From positions 6,696,001-6,760,000 of the forward strand of contig AP026073.1 of the NCBI GenBank assembly GCA_024349765.1: 64,000 bases of DNA, given 5' to 3'. The notes below the pieces were generated by a model. It made no database searches and was not told where the DNA came from. It saw only the letters and a list, made by a program, of their open reading frames with translations. This document shows positions 15,612-25,210 of the stretch, one piece after another. The number at the start of each line of letters is the position of its first letter. Position 1 is the first letter of the stretch. The translations under genes were made by a program, and so were the position numbers. Source of the DNA: Streptomyces nigrescens (GTDB lineage: Bacteria > Actinomycetota > Actinomycetes > Streptomycetales > Streptomycetaceae).

Positions 15612-15639
15612 CCCCCGTACGAAACATCTCGTACGGGGG
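15612..15639 (-). terminator. Perfect 11-bp hairpin downstream of the gene at 15700
   Basis: CCCCCGTACGA (15612-15622) and TCGTACGGGGG (15629-15639) pair fully around a 6-nt loop. It lies after the stop of the minus-strand gene at 15700 and before the transpeptidase promoter. There is no U-tract, as is usual in Streptomyces. Confidence 0.6.
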
Positions 15640-15699
15640 CCGTATGGGACGGAAGGAAAGGGAAGGAGCGGGACGGTGGGCGGCGGGTGGTCCGGGATG

Positions 15700-16056
15700 T
15701 CAGCCAGCTCCCTCCGAGTCGTCCGCCAGATCCCACTCCGCGGCCTCCCACTCGGCGTCCGGGTCGTAATCGGTCAGCTCCTCGCTGCTCCAGGACGCCT
15801 GGGCGAGCTCGGCGCCCGGTACGGCGGCGACGAGGTCGAACGGGTCGACCAGCTGGGCCAGCGCCTCGGCCGGCTCCTCCCGGACGGTCTCCTGGGACTG
15901 CCGGCGCTCCTCCTCGGGCAGCGACGGGTCGCCGTCGATGCGCGTGAGGGCGGCGCCGGTCAGCAGGGCGGCGTCGGTGACTTCCATGATCAGTTCGACA
16001 TGAAGCCGCACAAAACGTGATGTCTCACCATTGCTCATAGCACGGAGGTTAGGCAT
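15700..16056 (-). CDS. Conserved small acidic protein of unknown function
   Basis: A 118-residue protein. ATG 16056 has AGGAG 6 nt upstream; ATG 16038 is an in-frame alternative. The N-terminal half (RFVRLHVELIMEVTDAALLT) looks folded, and the C-terminal tail is strongly acidic with several Trp (SEELTDYDPDAEWEAAEWDL). I do not recognise a family. The acidic tail suggests a protein-protein interaction role, perhaps as an inhibitor or adaptor. It is divergent from the LADTG surface protein. Confidence 0.65.
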   Translation of the reverse strand: MPNLRAMSNGETSRFVRLHVELIMEVTDAALLTGAALTRIDGDPSLPEEERRQSQETVREEPAEALAQLVDPFDLVAAVPGAELAQASWSSEELTDYDPDAEWEAAEWDLADDSEGAG

Positions 16057-16148
16057 GACCGGCTCCTGACTTCCCCGCGACCCGCGGCGGTCATTAACAT
16101 CTGAGGTCAACGGCCAATTCACCGAACCCACAAGGGGGATCGTTCGCC

Positions 16149-16499
16149 GTGACCGCACGACGACCACTGCTGACCGCCGCAGCCGCGGGATCGGTACTGT
16201 TCGCCCTGTGGTTCGTCCCCTCCGCCCACGCGATCGTCGGCGCCTCGGGGCCGGACGGAACGAAGAATTCTGCGGCGGGCCGGGAGGTCCGGACCCAGTC
16301 CGTGCCGGCGAAGCCGGGGGCGGCCGGCGGTCCGCGGCCGGGCCACGGACCCGGGTCCGCCACGGCCCCGACGCACTCCCTCGCCGACACCGGCAACCCG
16401 GACACCACGCCGTACGTGATCGGCGGCGCCGCCTGTCTCGCCCTCGGGGCGGGCCTGGTCAGCTACTCCGTGCGCCGCAGCCACGGCGGAGCCGTCTGA
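16149..16499 (+). CDS. Sortase-anchored surface protein (LADTG signal)
   Basis: A 116-residue exported protein. The signal peptide is RRPLLTAAAAGSVLFALWFV with a likely cut after SAHA. A Pro/Gly-rich mid region follows, and the C-terminal sorting signal is LADTG (about residues 79-83), a hydrophobic helix (YVIGGAACLALGAGLVSYSV) and the basic tail RRSHGGAV. LAXTG is the motif recognised by class E sortases, which anchor chaplins in Streptomyces. The mature surface part is only about 50 residues with no recognised domain. GTG 16149 follows AAGGGGGA. Confidence 0.75.
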   Translation: MTARRPLLTAAAAGSVLFALWFVPSAHAIVGASGPDGTKNSAAGREVRTQSVPAKPGAAGGPRPGHGPGSATAPTHSLADTGNPDTTPYVIGGAACLALGAGLVSYSVRRSHGGAV

Positions 16500-16522
16500 G
16501 CGGGGCGGACCCGGGAACGTCA

Positions 16523-16564
16523 CGGGGCGCCCGGTGCGGGAAGAACCCCGCTCCGGGCGCCCCG
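16523..16564. terminator. Convergent hairpin terminator
   Basis: CGGGGCGCCCGG (16523-16534) pairs with CCGGGCGCCCCG (16553-16564). The inner GCGGG/CCCGC continues the stem after one mismatch. It closes both the surface-protein gene and hutH. Confidence 0.7.
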
Positions 16565-16571
16565 CGCCGTA

Positions 16572-18116
16572 TCAGGCCAGCTCTCCGGTGACCGCCTCCA
16601 CGGCCGCCACCAGCTTCCCGTCCCGGACGAACGCGTACGCGGCCTCCAGGTCCGGCGCCAGGAAGCGGTCCTCGCCGGGGCCCTGGATGCCCGCGGCGCG
16701 CACCGCGTCCAGCACCGCGCGGGTGGCGGGCGCCGGGGTCAGACCCTCGCGCAGTTCGACGGCGCGGGTCGCGGCGAACAGCTCGACGGCGACGACCCGG
16801 GTCAGGTTGTCGACCGCGGTACGCAGCTTGCGCGCCGCCGACCAGCCCATCGAGACGTGGTCCTCCTGCATGGCCGAGGACGGGATGGAGTCCACCGAGG
16901 CGGGGGCGGCCAGCCGCTTCAGCTCGCTGACCAGCGCGGCCTGGGTGTACTGGGCGATCATCAGGCCCGAGTCGACGCCCGGGTCGCCGGCCAGGAAGGC
17001 GGGCAGGCCGTGCGAGCGGTTCTTGTCGAGCAGGCGGTCGGTGCGGCGCTCGGCGATCGAGCCGAGGTCGGCCGCGGCGATGGCGAGGAAGTCCAGGACG
17101 TAGGCGACCGGGGCGCCGTGGAAGTTGCCGTTGGACTCGACCCGGCCGTCGGGCAGCACGACGGGGTTGTCGACCGCGGCGGCCAGCTCGCGGTCGGCGA
17201 CCAGCCGGGCGTGCGCGAGGGTGTCCCGGCCGGCGCCGGCGACCTGCGGGGCGCAGCGGATGGAGTAGGCGTCCTGGACCCGCGGGGCGTCGTCCTGGTG
17301 GTGGCCGGTGAGCTCCGAACCTGCCAGCACCTTGTGCATGTTGGCGGCCGAGGCGGCCTGGCCGGGGTGCGGGCGGATGGCGTGCAGCTCGGGGGCGAGG
17401 ACCTTGTCCGTGCCGAGCAGCGCCTCCAGGGAGAGGGCGGCGGTGATGTCCGCGGAGGTGAACAGCCGGGCGAGGTCGGCGCAGGCCATGACGAGCATGC
17501 CGAGCATGCCGTCGGTGCCGTTGAGCAGCGCCAGGCCCTCCTTCTCGCGGAGTTCGACGGGCTCGATGCCGTGTGCGGCCAGCAGTTCGCCGGCCGGCCG
17601 GACCACGCCGTCCGGGCCCTCGGCGTCGCCCTCGCCCATCAGCGTCAGCGCGCAGTGCGAGAGCGGGGCGAGGTCGCCGGAGCAGCCGAGCGAGCCGTAT
17701 TCGTGCACGACGGGCGTGATGCCGGCGTTGAGTATCGCGGTCATGGTCTCGACGACCAGGGGGCGGACGCCGGTGTGGCCGCTGGCCAGGGTCTTGAGGC
17801 GGAGGAACATCAGCGCCCGGACGACCTCGCGCTCGACCCGCGGGCCCATGCCGGCCGCGTGCGACCGGACGATGTTGCGCTGGAGCTGGACGCGCAGCTC
17901 GGGGCTGATGTGGCGGACGGCGAGGGCGCCGAAGCCGGTGGAGACGCCGTAGACCGGGTCGGGCTTGGCGGCGAGTTCGTCGATGAAGGCGCGGGAGGCG
18001 GTGACGGCGGCGAGGGCCTCCTCGGACAGCTCGATCCGGGCCGCGCCGCGGGCTACCGCGATGACGTCCTGTGCGGTCGTGCCGGACGTCCCCAGCACCA
18101 CAGTGTGCATATCCAT
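16572..18116 (-). CDS. hutH: Histidine ammonia-lyase
   Basis: A 514-residue HAL converting histidine to urocanate, the first step of histidine use. The MIO prosthetic group forms from the triad in YGSLGCSGDLAPLSH; here it is Cys145-Ser146-Gly147 rather than Ala-Ser-Gly, a variant I recall from Streptomyces HutH. The active-site Tyr region is DPVYGVSTGFGALAVRHISP; other blocks are QLQRNIVRSHAAGMG, QDAYSIRCAPQVAG and SAMQEDHVSMGWSAARKLR. The start is ATG 18116, with a -10 box 8 nt upstream, so translation may be leaderless. Other hut genes are not next to it. Confidence 0.95.
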   Translation of the reverse strand: MDMHTVVLGTSGTTAQDVIAVARGAARIELSEEALAAVTASRAFIDELAAKPDPVYGVSTGFGALAVRHISPELRVQLQRNIVRSHAAGMGPRVEREVVRALMFLRLKTLASGHTGVRPLVVETMTAILNAGITPVVHEYGSLGCSGDLAPLSHCALTLMGEGDAEGPDGVVRPAGELLAAHGIEPVELREKEGLALLNGTDGMLGMLVMACADLARLFTSADITAALSLEALLGTDKVLAPELHAIRPHPGQAASAANMHKVLAGSELTGHHQDDAPRVQDAYSIRCAPQVAGAGRDTLAHARLVADRELAAAVDNPVVLPDGRVESNGNFHGAPVAYVLDFLAIAAADLGSIAERRTDRLLDKNRSHGLPAFLAGDPGVDSGLMIAQYTQAALVSELKRLAAPASVDSIPSSAMQEDHVSMGWSAARKLRTAVDNLTRVVAVELFAATRAVELREGLTPAPATRAVLDAVRAAGIQGPGEDRFLAPDLEAAYAFVRDGKLVAAVEAVTGELA

Positions 18117-18124
18117 ATTCAGGC

Positions 18125-18153
18125 ACCCTAGAGACTGAATCGCCGAATGTCAC
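18125..18153 (-). promoter_or_regulatory. Probable hutH promoter giving a leaderless message
   Basis: On the minus strand GTGACA (18153-18148) and TAGGGT (18130-18125) are 17 bp apart. The ATG begins 8 nt after the -10 hexamer. No ribosome-binding site precedes the start. Confidence 0.5.
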
Positions 18154-18226
18154 CACCGAGTTTCGCAAGCACCCCTTACGGATCTCCGCGCCCCGGCCGC
18201 GCATCCGCCCGGCCCGGACTGTTGGA

Positions 18227-19423
18227 TCACCTCCGGAAGCGGCGGCGCTCCGGGCCCGGCCGCCGGTCGGGGGCGTCCGCGAGCCGGACCACCGGGTCGT
18301 CCTTGCCGCCGTGCCGGCCGGCGACCACCGGCTCGCCCGACCGCGCCGCCTTGGCCTTGTACTGCGCGGCGTCCGCGAGCCGGAAGAGCCGGCGGGCGCT
18401 GCGCACCGGGCCGATCGGGTCGCCGGTCGAGGCGACCCCCACCGCGACCCCCTCACCGAGCTCCAACTCCGCGGCACGCTCGCAGAGTTCACCGGCCACC
18501 TTGACCACCTCGTCGGCCGCCGGGCCCACCGCGAGCAGACAGAACTCGTCACCGCCGAGCCGGGCCGCGAGGGTGCCGGGCAGCATCGCCCCGCACAGCG
18601 ACAGCACCGAGCCGAACCGTTCCAGCAGCCGGTCGCCGACCGCGTGCCCGCGGGAGTCGTTGACCCGCTTGAGCCCGTTGAGGTCGCAGACCACCAGGCT
18701 CACCACCGTCCGCTCGGTGCGGTGCAGCTCCAGCCCCTCGTCCAGCCGCATGTCGACGGCGCGGCGGTTGGCCAGGCCGGTCAGGGCGTCGGTGAAGGCC
18801 AGCCGGCGGGCCTCGGCCAGCCGCTCGGTCTGGGCGATCCCGGCGGCCGTGACGGCGGCCAGCACGCTCGCGAAGTCGGCGTCCGCCCGGTCGAAGACCG
18901 GTGCGCCGGCGGGCCGGGCGACGTACAGCTCGCCCCACGCCCGGCCGTGCAGCACGATCGGGGCGACCACGCACGCACCGCGGCCCCGGCGGCGCAGCGC
19001 GGCCACCCGCTGCCGGTTGGCGGCGCCACCCCCGCAGTCCGCCGGGGTGCCGGGCAGCGGGTCGGCGGTCTCCACCCAGGCGCTGGGCTCACCGCCCCCG
19101 GCCCACTGTTCGTGCAGGAAACCGACGATCTCCGGGAACTCGTGGACCGGGTAGCTCTCGTCGTCCGGGAACTCCTCCTCGTCGTCGGCGAGTTCACCGA
19201 CGTTGACGAGCACCCGCAGCTGCCCCAGCTCGCGCTCCCATTTCGAGATCGCGGCGAACGACCCGGCCAGGGCCTGGCGCACGCCCTGTGCCGCGGCGTG
19301 CGCCGATTCGCGCGGCGTGTGCGCGGCCGCCATCGCCTGCGCCAGCTCCACCACGGCCCGCAGCCTCGCATCGCCCTCGCCCTCAGCCGCCACCGGACCC
19401 TCACATTCCGTCACCGTGCGCAC
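18227..19423 (-). CDS. GAF-GGDEF diguanylate cyclase
   Basis: A 398-residue cytosolic protein. The N-terminal half has a GAF-like sensor (ALAGSFAAISKWERELGQLR; ACVVAPIVLHGRAWGELYVA). The C-terminal domain begins FTDALTGLANRRAVD and carries the intact active loop LGGDEFC, preceded by DLNGLKRVND, so it should make cyclic di-GMP, the regulator of streptomycete development through BldD. There is no EAL domain. GTG 19423 (VRTVTECEGP) is chosen because upstream codons lie in an AT-rich promoter-like region. It follows hutH's upstream region in the same direction but probably has its own promoter. Confidence 0.88.
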   Translation of the reverse strand: MRTVTECEGPVAAEGEGDARLRAVVELAQAMAAAHTPRESAHAAAQGVRQALAGSFAAISKWERELGQLRVLVNVGELADDEEEFPDDESYPVHEFPEIVGFLHEQWAGGGEPSAWVETADPLPGTPADCGGGAANRQRVAALRRRGRGACVVAPIVLHGRAWGELYVARPAGAPVFDRADADFASVLAAVTAAGIAQTERLAEARRLAFTDALTGLANRRAVDMRLDEGLELHRTERTVVSLVVCDLNGLKRVNDSRGHAVGDRLLERFGSVLSLCGAMLPGTLAARLGGDEFCLLAVGPAADEVVKVAGELCERAAELELGEGVAVGVASTGDPIGPVRSARRLFRLADAAQYKAKAARSGEPVVAGRHGGKDDPVVRLADAPDRRPGPERRRFRR

Positions 19424-19566
19424 GCTCTGTACTACAGCGTAGGAATGTTTAACCCGTTTCGCCCCCTTTAAGTGTGCGAGCAACACCTGGGCGTTATCCG
19501 CGTCGTGGCTGGTGGTGACCCGGGATACGAACGAGAGTCATGCGACTACGCGGAGTTAGCGTCGGG

Positions 19567-20379
19567 CTACTCCCCCGGCCACTCCGGATCCCGCTTCTCG
19601 TTGAAGGCCGCGACGCCCTCCGCGCGGTCCCCGGAGAAGGCCACGCTGCGCCAGGCGCCGTCCTCCACCTCCAGTCCGGCCCGCAGGTCCAGCCCGTGGC
19701 CCAGGCGCAGGGCGCGCTTGGCGGCGCGCAGTCCGACCGGGGAGTTACGGGCGATCCGGGCCGCCAGCTCCAGCGCCTCGGTCCGGTCCTGCCCGTCCGC
19801 GACCAGCCGGTCGACCAGCCCCAGCTCCGCGGCCTCCGGTGCCGGCACCCGCCGGGCGGTGAACACCAGCTCGGCGGCGCGCGCGGCACCCACCCGGCGC
19901 GGCAGCAGCTGCGTCCCGCCGCCGCCCGGGATGACGCCCACCGAGACCTCCGGCAGGCCGACCACCGCGCTGCCGTCCGCGACGATCAGATCGCAGGCCA
20001 GCGCCAGCTCGAAGCCGCCGCCGAGCGCGAAGCCGTGCACCGCGGCGATGGTGGGCACCGGCAGTTCCAGTACGCCGGTGTAGGCGGCGCGGGTGTGCGG
20101 GCGCTGGCGCATCAGATCCGCGTCGGTGAAGGAATTGCGCTCCTTGAGGTCGGCGCCCACGCAGAACGCCCGCTCATGGGTGGAGCTGAGCACCACGGCC
20201 CGTACGGAGCGGTCCGCGGCGAGTTCGGCGCAGGCCTCGGCCAGCGCATCGGCCATGGCCGTGGACACCGCGTTCATCGCCTTGGGCCGGTCCATGACCA
20301 GTTCCGCCGCGAAACCGTGGCGCCGGACGGCGACCCAGCCGTCCGCGCCGAACCGCCGCTCCTCTTCCTGCCCCTGCAT
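19567..20379 (-). CDS. Enoyl-CoA hydratase/isomerase family protein
   Basis: A 270-residue crotonase. The oxyanion hole is formed by FCVGADLKER (about residues 71-80) and the HGFALGGGFELALACD block (about 115-130). The catalytic-glutamate region is LPEVSVGVIPGGGGTQLLPR. It hydrates 2-enoyl-CoA in fatty-acid or branched-chain breakdown. The exact substrate cannot be told. It lies downstream of cya on the same strand with a 138-bp gap. Confidence 0.9.
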   Translation of the reverse strand: MQGQEEERRFGADGWVAVRRHGFAAELVMDRPKAMNAVSTAMADALAEACAELAADRSVRAVVLSSTHERAFCVGADLKERNSFTDADLMRQRPHTRAAYTGVLELPVPTIAAVHGFALGGGFELALACDLIVADGSAVVGLPEVSVGVIPGGGGTQLLPRRVGAARAAELVFTARRVPAPEAAELGLVDRLVADGQDRTEALELAARIARNSPVGLRAAKRALRLGHGLDLRAGLEVEDGAWRSVAFSGDRAEGVAAFNEKRDPEWPGE

Positions 20380-20517
20380 CCGGCCCTCCCTGTTAACGAG
20401 CGTTGACCTGACGGACTGCTGCGATCATGCCAGGCGGGCGCTCCGTGGAACAGGGCCGACCGCGCGCAGGGGGCAGGGACGAGCGCCGCGCAACGGGCGC
20501 GGCGGAGAACGGCGGGC

Positions 20518-21684
20518 TCAGCCGCGGCGGGTCAGCAGCCAGGGCTCGACGACGCCCAGTCCGCGCACCGGGCGCTGCCACATCGGCTGGAGCGCGAAGC
20601 GGTACGAGGGCGGCGGTTCGCCGGTGCCCTCCTCGGCGGCCTTCTCCGCGGCCGCGGCGTCCGCCTCGGACACCGGGGCGTCACCGATCCGGCCCAGCTC
20701 CTCGGCGAAGGCCTCGTCCACCAGCACAGTGTCCTTCGGCGCTATCGACGTGAGCCGGCTGGCCAGATTGACGGTCGTGCCGAAGACGTCGCCCATCCGG
20801 GTCGTGACCGTGCCGAAGGCGATGCCGACCCGCAGCTCCGGCATGGTCTCGTCGTGGGTCATGGTCTCGATCAGCCGGAGCCCGATCTCGGCGGCCACCC
20901 CGGCGTCGTCGGCGGAGAACAGCACCTCGTCACCGAGGGTCTTGATCAGCCGGCCGCCGTGCGCCGCCACCAGGTCGGAGCAGGTGGTCTCGAACGCCTC
21001 GACCAGCTCGCCGAGTTCCTCCTCCTCCAGGCGCCGGGTCAGCCGGGTGAAGCCCACCAGGTCCGCGAAGCCCACGGCCAGCCGCCGGTCGACCATTTCG
21101 GCGTCGTCCTGGGCCCGGACGACCCGGCCGGTCGCGGCGGCGAGCTGGCGCCGCCAGACGTAGACCAGGAACTCCTCCAGCTCGGGGAGGAGCAGCTCGA
21201 CCAGCGGGTAGGTGATCTCGGTGCGGGTCAGGCCGGAGTCCTGGGGCTCGGTGAGGCCCTCCAGGAAGGAATCGATCTGCCAGTCGGCCAGCCGGGCGGT
21301 CGTCTGGCCCGTGGAACGGGCGACCTGGACGGCCATCGCCTCGCTCAGCAGACCGGCCTCGACCAGACCGGCGAGCCGGCGCAGGGCCAGCACGTCGGCC
21401 TCGGTGAGCGCCTTGACCTGGCCGATGTCGGCGAAGCCCATGGCCCGCCAGAAACGGGCCGCGAGGTCCATCGAGACCCCGGCGCTGCGGGCCGCCTGGA
21501 ACGGCGTGTACCGGCGGTCGGCGCCGAGGATGAGCTGTTCGAGGCGGACGGCGATGTTGTTCTCGTCGCCGATCCCGTCACCGTCGTTGCCGGCCCCCGG
21601 GGGGTCGCCGGCCGGGACGTCGCGTACGGCATCGCCCTCGGTGGCCACATCGCGCGGGGTGACGCCCGAGTCGTCGGCACTCAC
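20518..21684 (-). CDS. cya: Class III adenylate cyclase
   Basis: A 388-residue soluble class III cyclase. The N-terminal about 170 residues are a helical regulatory domain (RLEQLILGADRRYTPFQAAR, LAARFWRAMGFADIGQVKAL), related to the pH/autoinhibitory domain of Rv1264-type cyclases. The catalytic domain has the metal Asp in VGFADLVGFTRLTRRL, the adenine-selecting Lys in GGRLIKTLGDEVLF with the second metal Asp, and the transition-state Asn/Arg in TVNLASRLTSIAP. Streptomyces cyclase of this type affects germination and antibiotic production. ATG 21684 starts an acidic leader. Confidence 0.95.
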   Translation of the reverse strand: MSADDSGVTPRDVATEGDAVRDVPAGDPPGAGNDGDGIGDENNIAVRLEQLILGADRRYTPFQAARSAGVSMDLAARFWRAMGFADIGQVKALTEADVLALRRLAGLVEAGLLSEAMAVQVARSTGQTTARLADWQIDSFLEGLTEPQDSGLTRTEITYPLVELLLPELEEFLVYVWRRQLAAATGRVVRAQDDAEMVDRRLAVGFADLVGFTRLTRRLEEEELGELVEAFETTCSDLVAAHGGRLIKTLGDEVLFSADDAGVAAEIGLRLIETMTHDETMPELRVGIAFGTVTTRMGDVFGTTVNLASRLTSIAPKDTVLVDEAFAEELGRIGDAPVSEADAAAAEKAAEEGTGEPPPSYRFALQPMWQRPVRGLGVVEPWLLTRRG

Positions 21685-21912
21685 CGGCCGCTCCCTGTCC
21701 GATCCCTGCGCACTGCCCTTCCGATCACTGCTCGCCCGTGGCCCGCTCCCCGGCGGACCGCCTCAACGATACGGCAGGTGTGCTCTGGCTCACTCTCACA
21801 TGTCCGCCCTGACCACGGAAGAGGTGTGGACACGCCGCCCGGTGGGGCCGGTCGGCCCGCCCGGCGCGGGGGCACACCGGGGGGCGCACATCGGGGTCCG
21901 GGAGGGGGCTCA

Positions 21913-22785
21913 TCAGGAGCCGTCCGCCGGGCGCAGATGGATGATGTCACCCGCCCCCACGGGCTGCTGCACCCCGTCGGCGGTGGCCAGCACCAGCCGC
22001 CCGTCACCGTCGATCGCGACCGCCTCACCGGTGATCTCCTGATCGCCCGGCAGTTCGGCGCGCACCGAACGGCCCAGCGTGGCGCAGCCGGCCGCGTAGG
22101 TCTCCTGCAGACGGCTGCGGACCGGGTCGCCGTCGGCGTCCTGCCACCGGCCGTACCACTGCTCCAGGGAGCGCAGCACGGCGCGCAGCAGCGGGTCGCG
22201 GTCGGTGCTCTGCGCGCCGGCCAGGGCCAGCGAGCCCGCGGCCGGGACCGGGAGTTCCTCGGCGGTCAGGGAGACGTTGAGGCCGATGCCGATGACGACG
22301 CCGGAGCCGGCCCGTTCGGCGAGGATGCCGCCGGTCTTGCGCTCCTGGCCGTCGACAGTGACGAGCAGGTCGTTGGGCCACTTGAGTGCGGTGTCGACGC
22401 CGGCCGTGCGGGACAGGGCCGTTGCGGTGGCGACGCCGGCGAGCAGCGGCAGCCAGCCCCAGCGCTCCAGGGGGACGCGGGGGGTGAGGAAGACGGAGAA
22501 GAAGAGGCCGGAGCGCGGGGGCGCCGACCAGCTGCGGTCGAGCCGGCCGCGGGCGGCGGACTGCTCCTCGGCCACCAGGACGGCGCCCTCGTCCTCGCCC
22601 TTGGCGGCCCGGGCGGCCAGGTCGGTGTTGGTGGAGCCGGTGGCGGGCACGACGTCCAGACCGGTCCACAGGCCGTCGGGCCGGACCAGGGCCCGGCGCA
22701 GCGCGGTGGCGTTCAGCGGGGGCCGGCCCAGATCACTCCAGCGGCCGGCGTCTTTGTCCCGGTTTTCCGGTGGTTGAGGCGTCAT
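21913..22785 (-). CDS. birA: Biotin-[acetyl-CoA-carboxylase] ligase
   Basis: A 290-residue biotin protein ligase without the N-terminal DNA-binding domain, so a class I enzyme. The biotin/ATP loop is AARGRLDRSW (GRGRxxR-type), the substrate block is TGSTNTDLAARA, the lysine region KWPNDLLV precedes GGILAE, and IGIGLNV is the family core. A C-terminal SH3-like domain ends at IIHLRPADGS. It attaches biotin to the carrier lysine of AccA2 and related proteins. It is divergent from pccB, whose enzyme needs the biotinylated subunit. Confidence 0.93.
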   Translation of the reverse strand: MTPQPPENRDKDAGRWSDLGRPPLNATALRRALVRPDGLWTGLDVVPATGSTNTDLAARAAKGEDEGAVLVAEEQSAARGRLDRSWSAPPRSGLFFSVFLTPRVPLERWGWLPLLAGVATATALSRTAGVDTALKWPNDLLVTVDGQERKTGGILAERAGSGVVIGIGLNVSLTAEELPVPAAGSLALAGAQSTDRDPLLRAVLRSLEQWYGRWQDADGDPVRSRLQETYAAGCATLGRSVRAELPGDQEITGEAVAIDGDGRLVLATADGVQQPVGAGDIIHLRPADGS

Positions 22786-22916
22786 GGCACCAGCCTAGGT
22801 GTGGTCAACGACGCAGTGCCGCTGAGCAGTCCCGCCGATACGCTACGGATTGGTAGCCACACACGTACCACCCTCAGTACGAGCACCAGTCCAGGACGAG
22901 CAGGAGCCGCATCCCG

Positions 22917-24506
<1,590 letters not shown>

Positions 24507-24568
24507 CCGGCCGGTACACGGCGCGGACCGGCGAAGACCGGCGAAGACCGGCGAAAGGAGCCGTCTCG

Positions 24569-24784
24569 ATGATCAAGGTCGTACGGGGCAATCCGACACC
24601 CGAGGAGCTGGCCGCCGCACTGGCGGTGGTGCAGGCCCGGGCCGCGGCGGCCGCTGCCGCCGGGCCCGGGGACGGCGAGGCGGGCAGGACCGAATGGGCC
24701 GATCCGGCGGCCACGGTCCCGGCGCGGTCACGGCTGCCGCACCCGGGGCCGCGGGCCTGGCGGACGAGTTACTGGCCGCGCTGA
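24569..24784 (+). CDS. pccE: Acyl-CoA carboxylase epsilon subunit
   Basis: A 71-residue protein starting MIKVVRGNPTPEELAAALAV, the hallmark of actinobacterial AccE/PccE subunits, then an Ala-rich helix and a C-terminus with WADPAATVPARSRLPHPGPR and AWRTSYWPR. Epsilon subunits bind the beta ring and enhance its assembly with the alpha subunit. The gene sits directly behind pccB with an AAAGGAG site. The pccB-pccE order is the standard one. Confidence 0.92.
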   Translation: MIKVVRGNPTPEELAAALAVVQARAAAAAAAGPGDGEAGRTEWADPAATVPARSRLPHPGPRAWRTSYWPR

Positions 24785-24860
24785 CCGCTCACCGGCCGGT
24801 GCGGTGCCGGCCGGCCCCTCCGGCTGATCGATGCATGATGCATTGACTAGTCCCTCGGAC

Positions 24861-24894
24861 CGTGGCGCCTGAGTACGCGTACTCAGGCGCCACG
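24861..24894. terminator. Perfect 34-bp palindrome after pccE
   Basis: CGTGGCGCCTGAGTACG is followed immediately by its exact reverse complement. As RNA it folds to a long stem with a minimal loop, suited to end the pccBE transcript and able to act on both strands. Thirty bases upstream at 24831-24843 is ATGCAT-G-ATGCAT, an AT-rich doublet that stands out here. Confidence 0.65.
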
Positions 24895-24919
24895 AGCGTC
24901 ATGGGCACAGGATCGTTAC

Positions 24920-25048
24920 ATGCTGTGGTCCGATCCGCCCGATGAACCGCCCGAGGAGCTGCGCGACGCGCAGGCCAAGCTCCGCCGGCTGGGCATCGTG
25001 CTGGCCGTCGCCGCGGTGCTGCTGATGGTCATGCTCGCGGAGCGCTGA
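24920..25048 (+). CDS. 42-residue single-pass membrane protein
   Basis: ATG 24920 begins MLWSDPPDEPPEELRDAQAK, followed by LRRLGIVLAVAAVLLMVMLAER and a TGA at 25046-25048. The acidic/proline N-terminus, amphipathic Arg/Lys helix and single hydrophobic helix of about 16 residues make a plausible tail-anchored peptide with third-position G/C bias. No strong ribosome-binding site is seen, so translation could be leaderless or weak. Function unknown. It sits between the palindromic terminator and the penicillin-binding protein gene. Confidence 0.65.
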   Translation: MLWSDPPDEPPEELRDAQAKLRRLGIVLAVAAVLLMVMLAER

Positions 25049-25210
25049 ACCGGGCCGGACCCGCGGACGGCCGCCCCGGGGAGGTAACACTCACACCCCC
25101 CGACCGCTCCCGACCGCAACCATCTCCCCGTCTTTCGCATCTTTCCCTCCTGACAGCGCAATTCGGACGCCCGGCCTCCGGTCCGGCCGCCGACGGGGAG
25201 TGGGAGAGCG

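Noticed and set aside
18227-19486. Longer start of the GGDEF protein (ATG 19486)
   Set aside because: The extra 21 codons run through an AT-rich promoter-like stretch; GTG 19423 fits the domain start better.
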